Below, piece after piece: positions 1-6,739 of a stretch of DNA of 7,144 bases. Source of the DNA: Chloroflexota bacterium (GTDB taxonomy: Bacteria > Chloroflexota > Dormibacteria > Dormibacterales > Dormibacteraceae); assembly GCA_005879675.1 (NCBI GenBank), contig VBJE01000172.1, positions 1-7,144 on the forward strand. The letters run 5' to 3'. Position 1 is the first letter of the stretch. Each line of letters starts with the position of its first letter. Below the pieces are notes generated by a model that ran no database searches, was not told where the DNA came from, and saw nothing but the letters and a program-made list of their open reading frames with translations. The position numbers were made by a program, and so were the translations under genes.

Positions 1-125
1 CGGTGACGCAGATCGCCCGCGGCCGGATCAGGGCGAGCTACGAGCAGGCCGCCGACGGCACGTACGCGCCCAGCGGCGGCTGGCCGCGCATCGCCGACCC
101 GCTGCACGCGATCGTGAAACACTAG
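1..125 (+). CDS. C-terminal end of an unidentified protein (partial)
   Basis: The frame that begins at base 3 stays open from the window edge to a TAG at 123-125 and gives about 40 residues, ending in IADPLHAIVKH. The composition is that of a soluble protein, with no membrane segment. I do not recognise the family from this tail. It lies 8 bases upstream of the next start on the same strand, so it is probably the preceding member of the same operon. The start and most of the gene lie outside the window. Confidence 0.55.
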   Translation, partial: VTQIARGRIRASYEQAADGTYAPSGGWPRIADPLHAIVKH

Positions 126-133
126 GCACGGCT

Positions 134-325
134 GTGATCAAGTTCCTCGTCGAGGTGGTGCTGGCGATCTTCCTGCACCCCGTCGCCTTCGTGCTCGCGG
201 TGATCGACATCGTCAACCGCAAGGACATGGGCGGGGTGGCGAAGTTCCTGTGGATCATCATCAGCTTCGTCTGGGGCATCGGCCCGATCCTCTACATCCT
301 GCTTGGCGGCGGCAAGCTCTGGTGA
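134..325 (+). CDS. Small two-helix membrane protein, PLDc_N-like
   Basis: This 63-aa protein starts at GTG 134, eight bases after the upstream stop. It is almost entirely hydrophobic. Helix one is about residues 3-26, followed by a short polar turn (NRKDMGG). Helix two is about residues 36-59, with the pattern WIIISFVWGIGPILYILLGG. The second half (W...GP.LY...G) resembles the PLDc_N module, the short N-terminal membrane segment of cardiolipin synthases that also occurs as a free-standing small protein. There is no HKD catalytic domain, so no enzymatic role is implied; it is presumably an inner-membrane protein of unknown function. No strong ribosome binding site precedes the GTG. Translation may be coupled to the upstream gene. 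Confidence 0.7.
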   Translation: MIKFLVEVVLAIFLHPVAFVLAVIDIVNRKDMGGVAKFLWIIISFVWGIGPILYILLGGGKLW

Positions 326-338
326 AAAGCCTGACGCC

Positions 339-566
339 GTGAGGGATCGCGCGGCGACCAGGGCCCTGGTCCTTGGTCTGCTCGCGCTGCCCTTCGGCGT
401 CTTCGCCCCGTTCGCCATCTTCAGCGGGGCGCGATCGTTGCGCCGCATCCGCGACTCGCGCGGCGAGCTGCGGGGAACCGCCAGCGCGACCGGGGGCCTG
501 ATCGCCGGCCTCGTGGCGCTCGTGACCATGCTCGTGGGCATCGGTTACTGGTTGCTCGCATCGTGA
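339..566 (+). CDS. DUF4190-like small membrane protein
   Basis: This 75-aa protein uses GTG 339, 13 bases after the preceding stop. The same frame is open to a TTG at 303, which would give 87 aa and a 23-base overlap with the previous gene; I prefer the GTG, but the start is uncertain. Two hydrophobic segments (about residues 8-28 and 51-73) flank a basic amphipathic stretch, SLRRIRDSRGELRG. The layout of a helix, an Arg-rich loop, a small-residue Gly/Ala turn and a second helix resembles DUF4190 proteins of actinobacteria, whose function is unknown. The stop codon overlaps the GTG of the hydrolase gene by 4 bases (GTGA), so the two are very probably translationally coupled. A membrane role linked to the exported hydrolase is possible but not shown. 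Confidence 0.68.
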   Translation: MRDRAATRALVLGLLALPFGVFAPFAIFSGARSLRRIRDSRGELRGTASATGGLIAGLVALVTMLVGIGYWLLAS

Positions 567-2305
567 TCCGCAACACGCTGATCGGGCTGCTCGTGGTCGT
601 GATCGCGGCGCTGACCTACCCAGGCGCGCTCCTCGTCTCGCTCTCCATCGTGCTCACCCCGCCGGCCGCCACCTCGCCAGGGCCGCCGGGGGCGCTGCCG
701 TGGCTGCACGTCGCGCATCCGTCCGGCGCCAGGCCTTACATCGCCGACGAGCAGGGCCGGATGGTGCTCCTCCATGGCACGATCCCGGCGAGCCTGGTCG
801 ACTACTGGTCCGGCACCAATCCGACGACGGATCCGTTTCCGGGGCCCTTCTATCCCCTCGAGCCCGCCGCGTATGACGGCGGCAGGTGCCCGAGCAACTC
901 GAGCCTCTACCTCTATCCGCCCCTGTGCCAGGACGACATCGCCGAGATGGCCGAGCTCGGGTTCAACTCGGTCCGGCTGCCGCTGACGTGGAGCCTGCTC
1001 GAACCCAGGCGCGGAGAGTTCAACCGGACCTACCTGGACCGGATCGCCCAGGTCGTCGACTGGGCCCGGGAGCGGCGGATGTACGTGATCATCGACATGC
1101 ACCAGAACGCCTACTCGCGTTTCATGGACAACACCGTCAACGTCGCGCTTCCCGGCGGCAAGCAGATCCATCTCGACTCCCACTCCGGCGCGCCCGCTTG
1201 GGCGACGATCACGGACGCCTTCCCCTCCGAGGACTACTTCAACAAACGCGAGCTCAACCCGGCGGTGTTCGAGGCGTTCAACAACTTCTGGTACGACCGC
1301 GACGGCGTCCAGGACGAGTACATCGACACGCTCGCCTTTCTCGCCCAGCGCTTCAAGGACGACAGCACCGTCGCGGGCTTCAGCGTCTTCAACGAGCCCC
1401 TGAACGGCTGGAACCTGCCACCCGGGTTCGACGACCTGCTCCTATTTCCTTTCTATCGCCGGGTGATCGACGCCCTCACGGGCATGCACGACGGACTGCC
1501 TTGCTGGAGCCGCTTCTTCATGCCGGCCGTTTGCGGTTACCGAGACCTCGGCGTCCATGACACGAGGCATCTCGTCTTCATCGACACCGGCCTGGGCCGC
1601 GAGGTCACCGACTTTCCGACGCACCTGGCGATGCCGGTGAGCTCGTACCCGAACGTCGTCCTGGGCGTCCACGCGTACACGCACATCTACACGTTCGACA
1701 CGTTCGCCGGCCAGCCCCCAGACAGGGCTAGCTATCCGTGGGGCGGATATGAGCAGGGATTCGACTGGGCCGACCGCGAGGCGAAGGCGATGAACGCCGC
1801 CCTGCTGGTCATGGAGTTCGGCGACTCCCCCGAGTGGGACCACGAGATCGTGACCAACGTCCTTCTCCAGGAGGAGAAGCACCGCGTGGGGTTCATGTTC
1901 TGGACCTGGAAAGAGAACGGCGACGCCGGTAAGTGGGGCATCTACAGCTCGCGGTCAGACAGGGCTCCGTGCCTGCGGGCGGGGCGCGAGCGGCTGCTGG
2001 CGAGGGTCTACCCGCGCGTCACCGGCGACCCCAACGCCACGTTCCATTACGACTCCGCCGACGGCAGGTTCACGATGCGCGCCCGCGGCAACGCAGGCGA
2101 CCCGACCACCGTCGTGTACGTGCCGCGGGAGGCCGGCGGGCTCATCACAAGCGACGGTGCGGCAACGGTGGTGGTGAGCGAGAACGAAGGCGACGGCAGC
2201 CGGCTCGTCTTCGCCACGCCGACCGGTGGCGCGTTCACGATCGCGGTCTCGGCGGCGCCGCTCCGGTTGAGTGGCTGTACGTCCGAAGTCCCAGCCAGTT
2301 CTTAG
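563..2305 (+). CDS. GH5 glycoside hydrolase, endoglycosylceramidase-like
   Basis: This 580-aa protein begins at GTG 563 inside the previous stop. An N-terminal hydrophobic segment (about residues 4-35) followed by a Pro/Ala-rich stretch indicates a signal peptide or membrane anchor, so it acts outside the cytoplasm. The (beta/alpha)8 domain carries GH5 hallmarks: R138 in NSVRLPLTW, the DMHQNAYSR motif at 178-186, the acid/base E278 in NEP (277-279), HAY at 370-372, the nucleophile E418 in MEFGD, and the FWTW strand at 446-449. The segments around GAPAWAT and the AFNNFW motif, and a beta-sandwich domain from about residue 483 (YPRVTGDP...F.Y....G.F), match endoglycosylceramidases. Those enzymes release the intact glycan from glycosphingolipids. 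The substrate here is inferred; another glycolipid or beta-glucoside is possible. The frame is intact and both catalytic glutamates are present. It is the last gene of the four-gene run. Confidence 0.85.
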   Translation: MIRNTLIGLLVVVIAALTYPGALLVSLSIVLTPPAATSPGPPGALPWLHVAHPSGARPYIADEQGRMVLLHGTIPASLVDYWSGTNPTTDPFPGPFYPLEPAAYDGGRCPSNSSLYLYPPLCQDDIAEMAELGFNSVRLPLTWSLLEPRRGEFNRTYLDRIAQVVDWARERRMYVIIDMHQNAYSRFMDNTVNVALPGGKQIHLDSHSGAPAWATITDAFPSEDYFNKRELNPAVFEAFNNFWYDRDGVQDEYIDTLAFLAQRFKDDSTVAGFSVFNEPLNGWNLPPGFDDLLLFPFYRRVIDALTGMHDGLPCWSRFFMPAVCGYRDLGVHDTRHLVFIDTGLGREVTDFPTHLAMPVSSYPNVVLGVHAYTHIYTFDTFAGQPPDRASYPWGGYEQGFDWADREAKAMNAALLVMEFGDSPEWDHEIVTNVLLQEEKHRVGFMFWTWKENGDAGKWGIYSSRSDRAPCLRAGRERLLARVYPRVTGDPNATFHYDSADGRFTMRARGNAGDPTTVVYVPREAGGLITSDGAATVVVSENEGDGSRLVFATPTGGAFTIAVSAAPLRLSGCTSEVPASS

Positions 2306-2354
2306 GCCACTCGCACCTTCCAAGATTAAGTTTCTGCACCGACCTGGCATGGAC

Positions 2355-2360
2355 TAATCT
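2355..2360 (+). promoter_or_regulatory. Possible -10 element upstream of ftsEX
   Basis: TAATCT fits the TAnnnT pattern of a sigma-70 type -10 box. It lies in the short gap after the hydrolase gene, 10 bases before the chosen GTG of the fusion gene. A transcript from here would have almost no leader, which fits the absence of a properly spaced Shine-Dalgarno. The -35 region around 2331-2337 (TTTCTGC) is a poor match. This is inference from sequence only. Confidence 0.25.
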
Positions 2361-2370
2361 GGATGAAAGG

Positions 2371-4251
2371 GTGGGAAGCCGACCAGCGACTACTGGCCGC
2401 GTTGGCGCGCACCAGAACGGCAGCGGAGTGGCCGCGCGAACGCGGAAGAATGGGGCGTCTAAAACGCGTCCTGCGGCAAACGGTGAGCTCGCGCCCGAGC
2501 CCGCCGTCAAGCTCGTCGGCCTGTCCAAGTCGTACGGCCGCACCCCCGTTCTGAAGGGCGTCAACCTCAGCGTCGGCCAGGGCGAGCTGTTCGAGGTAAC
2601 CGGCCCGAGCGGCTCCGGCAAGACCACCCTGCTGCGCCTCGTGCATGGGCAGCTGCGCCCCAGCGCCGGCGAGCTGTGGGTGCGGGGCAAGAACCTCCAC
2701 CGCCGGTGGAGGCGCGGCCTCGACGGGCTGCGTCGCGACGTCGCGTTCATCTTCCAGGAGCAGCGCCTGCTGCCCCGGCTCAACGCGTTCGAGAACATCG
2801 TCTACGCGCTCCAGCTGCGCGATCCCCAGGTGCCGAACCGGGTCATCAAGCAGCGCGCGCTGGAGGCGCTGGAGTCGGTCAAGCTGGCGGGGCGGACGCG
2901 GGCGTACCCGCATCAGCTCTCGGCCGGTGAGCGGCAGAGGGTGGCGGTCGCTCGGGCCCTGGTGACGCGTCCACGCGTGCTCCTCGCCGACGAGCCCCTG
3001 GCTTCGATGGACGAGGAGAACGCCGCGATCATCACCCACCTTCTGGAGGACGCGGCGGCGAGGGGAACCACCGTCATCGTGGCGTCTCACCGGCACACCT
3101 TCGCGGCGACGCGAATCCTGCGCCTGCCGAGCGAGCGCGTGATGACGAACGGCGCGAAACGTCCGTCCGCCAACGGCAATGGACACGCCACCCGGGTCGC
3201 CAACGGCAACGGCAATGGCAATGGCCACACCAACGGCAACGGTCACAGCAACGGAGCCGGCCCTACACGCGCGTGGTGGCGAGTGGTCCTCCCCGCGCGC
3301 GCCCGACCACACCGCGCCCCGAAGGCGACGACGCTCCCGCTCTGGCGCCGTTCGGCCGCGTTCACGGCCAACGGCTACCGGCTGGTCCTGCTCAACGGCC
3401 TGCGGAGCTGGAGCAGGGACGTCCGGCTCGCGGCTCCCGTCGTGGGCACGATCTCGCTCCTGCTGATGCTGTGCGGGGCGCTCGCGCTCATCGGGATCGC
3501 GCTTCAGGGTGCGGTGGCGTACCAGGCCGGACAGGCTTCGGTGGTGCGCGTCTACCTCGCCGACGGCGCATCCCAATCCGCCGTCGACGCGCTCGAGTCC
3601 AGGCTGGCGGGTGACCCACGCGTCGCCTCGGTGACATACCTGACGCCCGCGCAGGCGCTCAAGGAGGCAAGCCAGCGTCCAGGCCTTGACAGCCTCGCCA
3701 GCCTCAGCTCGAGCAACCCGTTCCCGGCCAGCCTCGACGTCAAGGTGCGCCTGGTCACCCAGGTGGCCGCGGTCGCGAGCTCGGTGAAGGGCGACCCCGC
3801 GGTCGATCCCGCCTACCCCACCTCCTACGACCCCGACACCTACTCGCGGCTGCGCCACTTCGCACTCGTCGCCGGCGGGATCGCGGGCGGCATCGTGCTG
3901 CTGTTCGCCATCGTCGCCTACGCAGTGGTCGCGAACTCGATGCGCGGCATCGCGCACGCACGGGGGCAAGAGGTCGCGATCGCGCGCCTGCTCGGCGCAA
4001 GGAGCTGGATGTTGCGCGGGCCGTTTGTCGTCGAAGGACTCACGACCGGCGCCATCGCCGGCGCCCTGGCGGCAGGGCTGGTCGGCGCCGCCTACCTCCT
4101 GGCGGTCCGGTTCGAGGCGTCCGTGTATGTCCAGCTGCTCCCGGGCGTCGGCCCGACGGCGGTGCAGTACGTGCTGGCGGCGGTGATCACGGCGGGGCTC
4201 GTCCTGGGCACCGCGACCGCGATGCTCGGCTTCCGGAAGGCGCGCGCGTGA
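2371..4251 (+). CDS. ftsEX: FtsE-FtsX fusion: cell-division ABC transporter
   Basis: One frame with no internal stop encodes both FtsEX subunits (626 aa from GTG 2371; GTG 2428 would give 607 aa). Residues 45-257 are the FtsE ATPase: Walker A GPSGSGKTT (78-86, K84), Q-loop Q129, signature LSAGE (183-187), Walker B with D207-E208, and switch H240. Residues 259-300 are an Asn-Gly-rich linker. Residues 301-626 are FtsX: helix 1 (353-378), an extracytoplasmic domain of about 119 residues with VRVYLADG and the family-typical NPFPASLDVKV, then helices at about 498-520, 557-579 and 597-619. Both FtsE and the FtsX N-terminus are cytoplasmic, so the fusion is topologically allowed. In characterised systems FtsEX is a separate-subunit ATPase that does not transport but relays ATP hydrolysis to extracellular peptidoglycan hydrolases at the septum. 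The signature has Ala where LSGGE is usual. The 5' end is uncertain because the frame stays open well into the preceding gene. Confidence 0.9.
   Translation: MGSRPATTGRVGAHQNGSGVAARTRKNGASKTRPAANGELAPEPAVKLVGLSKSYGRTPVLKGVNLSVGQGELFEVTGPSGSGKTTLLRLVHGQLRPSAGELWVRGKNLHRRWRRGLDGLRRDVAFIFQEQRLLPRLNAFENIVYALQLRDPQVPNRVIKQRALEALESVKLAGRTRAYPHQLSAGERQRVAVARALVTRPRVLLADEPLASMDEENAAIITHLLEDAAARGTTVIVASHRHTFAATRILRLPSERVMTNGAKRPSANGNGHATRVANGNGNGNGHTNGNGHSNGAGPTRAWWRVVLPARARPHRAPKATTLPLWRRSAAFTANGYRLVLLNGLRSWSRDVRLAAPVVGTISLLLMLCGALALIGIALQGAVAYQAGQASVVRVYLADGASQSAVDALESRLAGDPRVASVTYLTPAQALKEASQRPGLDSLASLSSSNPFPASLDVKVRLVTQVAAVASSVKGDPAVDPAYPTSYDPDTYSRLRHFALVAGGIAGGIVLLFAIVAYAVVANSMRGIAHARGQEVAIARLLGARSWMLRGPFVVEGLTTGAIAGALAAGLVGAAYLLAVRFEASVYVQLLPGVGPTAVQYVLAAVITAGLVLGTATAMLGFRKARA
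3172..3255 (+). repeat. Asn-Gly codon repeat forming the FtsE-FtsX linker
   Basis: A low-complexity run of AAC/AAT and GGC/GGA/GGT codons encodes repeated Asn-Gly pairs. It includes three copies of the peptide unit NGNGH (3172-3186, 3214-3228, 3232-3246). The synonymous third-base variation suggests the peptide, not only the DNA, is maintained. It is expected to be a flexible hydrophilic cytoplasmic tether. Such repeats can change length by replication slippage; the repeat unit is a multiple of 3, so the frame would be kept. Confidence 0.85.
4235..4240 (+). promoter_or_regulatory. Shine-Dalgarno for the M23 hydrolase gene
   Basis: GGAAGG lies 7 bases upstream of GTG 4248, an ideal spacing, and supports that start codon. 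It sits inside the last codons of the FtsEX fusion. It is one of the clearest ribosome binding sites in the window; most neighbouring genes seem to rely on coupling or leaderless initiation. Confidence 0.7.
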
Positions 4252-5555
4252 GAAGGGCCGCCGGCGCCGCGATCGTCGTGGCCTCGGTGCTCGCGCTGCA
4301 GGCGCCTGGCGCCCGCGCCACGGACCCGTCTCCATGCCCGAGCCCGGCGGCCTCATCCGGCGCCCGCGTCTCGTGCCCCGCGCCCGTGGATCCGAACGAG
4401 GCTGCGTACGAGCAGCTGAAGACACGTCTCGGCGGCGACATCGCGAACGCACTCACCGCCGAGCACCGCCTGGCGACGACGCTCGACAACTTCGCGGCGA
4501 TCGAGCTGTCGCTCTCGGCCGAGGTCGCCCAGGAGGAGGCCCTGATCGCCCAGCTCGAGGCGGAGATCGCGCGGCTCGACGCCGAGATCTCTGACACCGA
4601 GGCGAGGATCGAGGTCGAGAAGCAGCAGCTCTCGGTGATGGCCCGCGCGATCTACCGCCAGCCGGACTCGTTCTGGCTCCTGATCGCACGCACAGGCAAC
4701 CTGCGCGAAGCGCTTGTCGCGACCGCGGATTCCGTGATTGCGGGCGAGCGGGCGCACGCGCTCCAGGACAGGTTGGAGGCCGACCTCGTCAAGCTGCAAA
4801 AGGACCGCGATGCGCGCCAGGCCGACCTCGACCGGAACCAAAACACCATGGACCTGCTGGTCGCCAACCTCAGCTCGCTGCAGGAGGTGATGGACCAGCA
4901 GAGCATCGTCAGCGGGCAGCTCGCGGGTCTCATCGCCCAGCTGGGGACGGCGAAGGCGCACCTGACCAACCAGCCGCCGAGCGTCACGAACAACCTGGCG
5001 CAGCTGCTGGAGTCGCAGGAGCAGGACCTGATCCTGCGCTCCTACCAGACCGCGTGGGCGCAGGCCCAGGTGGGCACGGGCCTGGCGATGGTGAACCACG
5101 CGCTTCCGATCGGCAAGACGATCGCGGGGCTCAAGCTCTCGTGGCCCATGACCGGCTTCCAGGTGACTCAGGGATACGGCCCTACCTCGTTCGCGCTGGA
5201 ACCGCCCCTTGGCCCCTACAGGCATTTCCACACCGGGATCGACCTGTCGGCGCCGCTCGGCGCGCCGGTCACCGCAGCGGCGGACGGGATGGTGGTCGCG
5301 GTCGGGCATGGGGCGAGCGGGTACGGCAACTTCGTGGTCATCGCCCACGGCGGCGGGATCGCCACCCTGTACGGGCACCTGCTGCAGACCAACGCCGCGT
5401 ATGGCCAGAAGGTGGTGCGCGGGCAGCTCATCGGACTCGAGGGCTCGAGCGGATTTTCCACGGGCCCGCATCTTCACTTCGAGCTCCGGGTCGGCGACCA
5501 GGTGACCGACCCGATGCCCTACCTGCCGGTGCCCGGTACGAACTGGACCGGCTGA
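4248..5555 (+). CDS. Secreted coiled-coil M23 (LytM) peptidoglycan hydrolase
   Basis: This 435-aa protein starts at GTG 4248, overlapping the fusion's TGA (GTGA), with a good Shine-Dalgarno. Residues 1-24 form a Sec signal peptide (RR, hydrophobic core, A-R-A before T25). Residues about 85-128 and 169-235 are heptad-rich coiled coils. They flank a hinge (MARAIYRQPDSFWLLIART) of the type seen in CwlO/PcsB/RipC/EnvC-like proteins. Residues about 300-425 are the M23 domain: Zn ligands H328 and D332 (HTGID) and H410 (HLH), with catalytic H377 (YGH) and H408. All are present, so it should be an active endopeptidase that cuts peptide cross-links or bridges in the wall. The LytM domain of E. coli EnvC, by contrast, has lost its catalytic residues. 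In known FtsEX systems the coiled coil docks on the FtsX external domain, which controls the hydrolase. The same partnership is inferred here from overlap and domain layout. Confidence 0.9.
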   Translation: MRRAAGAAIVVASVLALQAPGARATDPSPCPSPAASSGARVSCPAPVDPNEAAYEQLKTRLGGDIANALTAEHRLATTLDNFAAIELSLSAEVAQEEALIAQLEAEIARLDAEISDTEARIEVEKQQLSVMARAIYRQPDSFWLLIARTGNLREALVATADSVIAGERAHALQDRLEADLVKLQKDRDARQADLDRNQNTMDLLVANLSSLQEVMDQQSIVSGQLAGLIAQLGTAKAHLTNQPPSVTNNLAQLLESQEQDLILRSYQTAWAQAQVGTGLAMVNHALPIGKTIAGLKLSWPMTGFQVTQGYGPTSFALEPPLGPYRHFHTGIDLSAPLGAPVTAAADGMVVAVGHGASGYGNFVVIAHGGGIATLYGHLLQTNAAYGQKVVRGQLIGLEGSSGFSTGPHLHFELRVGDQVTDPMPYLPVPGTNWTG

Positions 5556-5569
5556 GCGGAGCTACAGAG

Positions 5570-5803
5570 CTAGGTCAGCGGCCGAGCGCCGATAGATGGT
5601 TTGTCGTCCTGGTCGTGCTGAGCGTTCGGGCTCTCGACACAACCCCGACAGCGTCCGGAGATCCTGCCGAACGAGTCGACGAGCCAACCGCTCGATGCGT
5701 GTCCGCGGCCGCAAATGACACAGGCAGGCGGCTCCAACAGGGTGGCCGCGAGCCGGCGCAGCACTCCGACCCGGGGAGGCGTGGCGAGCGGATGGCCGGA
5801 CAT
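5570..5803 (-). CDS. Possible small zinc-ribbon-like protein
   Basis: This candidate encodes 77 aa from ATG at 5803-5801. It is 46 bases downstream of the DUF427 gene on the same strand and converges with the M23 gene (14 bases between stops). It contains CVICGRGH followed 18 residues later by CRGC, i.e. two CxxC pairs as in a zinc ribbon. Roughly three quarters of codons end in G or C, compatible with coding in this genome. No strong ribosome binding site is visible and an in-frame TAG lies 13 codons upstream of the ATG, so the ORF cannot extend far. I do not recognise a family. It could be a spurious ORF in a high-GC gap. Confidence 0.33.
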   Translation of the reverse strand: MSGHPLATPPRVGVLRRLAATLLEPPACVICGRGHASSGWLVDSFGRISGRCRGCVESPNAQHDQDDKPSIGARPLT

Positions 5804-5849
5804 CTCGGTGACAGCCAGTATGGGCTGATCGAGCGCGGTCGCCTAGAGA

Positions 5850-6671
5850 CTATTTTTGCCGGCCGACAGACCAGGGGGTCATCGGCCGCTCCTGGCGCTC
5901 GCCGTCAACCTCAAGGTCGACACGCTCGCTGAAGAAGGCGATGAGATTCTCGATCTTCGGGCACTCGGGAATCGGCGACCTGTACGACCAGGCAAGATCT
6001 TTGTGGTTTGTGCCCCCGGCGCTCACCGACCAGTAGGAAGCCACGCCCTTGTAAGGGCAGCGAGTGACGGTGTCGGTTGGCTCGAGAAGCTCCATCCTGA
6101 CGTCAAGCCTGGGGATGTAGTACCTGACGGGAAGGTTGGTCTCAAACAACAGGCGAGGCCTCCGCGTCTCGGCCACAAGCTCCCCATCGACCATCACCTT
6201 GACGTGCCGCGAAGAATTGAGAACGTCGACTCGGTGACCTGGGTCGCGGGGATGGACGAACACCTCGTCATCTTCTTCGTACCACTCGTCCATCAGGTTC
6301 CAGCGAAACATCACCAGTCCGGCCAACGCATCCAGGCCTTCAGGGGGCTGCGGAACGGTCCAGGCGGCATCCTCGGCAGTTTTCCCTCCGGCCTCCACCG
6401 ACCAGAGCTTGACCACGCCCAGGCCAGGGATGGAGTCGGTCGCGTCGGATTCACGGATCAGGTCCCAACGCACGTCCTCCCTGGCAAAGGCGTAGGCGTT
6501 GTGCGGCGGCGGGAGGTACAGAAGCTGGGCTCGTTTGCTGTCAGCCACAGCGATCCCGCGGAGCACGGCCCGGATTCTCCGTGCGGTTGGTTCCAGGCGA
6601 ACTCTGCCGCCGCGTTCGGTCCACATTCGGTACATGGCCTCGCGCCGTGCATCCAGCCCAGTCACCTGCAC
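5850..6671 (-). CDS. Tandem DUF427 domain protein
   Basis: This protein is 273 aa from GTG 6671. GTG 6665 and ATG 6635 are in-frame alternatives, and no strong ribosome binding site decides between them. It contains two DUF427 units. The first, about residues 22-145, is divergent (RVRLEPTARRIRAVL.G..VADS.RA, then LW.VEAGG....AAW). The second, about 152-258, is canonical: VKVMVDGELVAET, RYYIPRLDVRMELLEPTDT, the CPYKGVASYWSV motif (205-216), DLAWSY, and a C-terminal FFSERVDLEVDGE. DUF427 proteins are small beta-rich soluble proteins common in actinobacteria and fungi. Their biochemical function is not established, so none is assigned. There is no signal peptide, so it is probably cytoplasmic. 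It stands alone between the tRNA gene and the possible mini-gene. Confidence 0.9.
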   Translation of the reverse strand: MQVTGLDARREAMYRMWTERGGRVRLEPTARRIRAVLRGIAVADSKRAQLLYLPPPHNAYAFAREDVRWDLIRESDATDSIPGLGVVKLWSVEAGGKTAEDAAWTVPQPPEGLDALAGLVMFRWNLMDEWYEEDDEVFVHPRDPGHRVDVLNSSRHVKVMVDGELVAETRRPRLLFETNLPVRYYIPRLDVRMELLEPTDTVTRCPYKGVASYWSVSAGGTNHKDLAWSYRSPIPECPKIENLIAFFSERVDLEVDGERQERPMTPWSVGRQK

Positions 6672-6739
6672 TGGCTCAGCCTAACGCCTACAAGCGCGAA
6701 TGAGAGTTTCAGATTTGCACGCAAAAAGAGCTTCACGGC

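Noticed and set aside
1933..2370. Upstream extension of the ftsEX frame into the hydrolase gene
   Set aside because: The frame is open, but this stretch overlaps the conserved GH5 C-terminal domain and its translation is Arg-rich shadow. The plausible start is 2371 or 2428.
2326..4452. Very long open frame on the minus strand opposite ftsEX (about 708 codons)
   Set aside because: It is antisense to a gene with clear FtsE and FtsX motifs. Its translation is Arg/Pro/Gly-rich without recognisable domains, typical of shadow frames in high-GC DNA.
4353..5477. Long open frame on the minus strand opposite the M23 gene (374 codons)
   Set aside because: It mirrors the hydrolase, has a biased Arg/Leu/Asp composition and no motif, and the opposite strand has an intact metal site.
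5551..5579. Bidirectional terminator between the convergent stops
   Set aside because: The dyad is short (5 bp, internal loop, 4 bp) and is not followed by a T-run on either strand, so I do not call it a terminator.
5054..5932. Plus-strand open frame of 292 codons overlapping the M23 domain and the following gap
   Set aside because: It is out of frame with the catalytic HTGID and HLH motifs and continues as composition-biased sequence into the gap, so it is a shadow.
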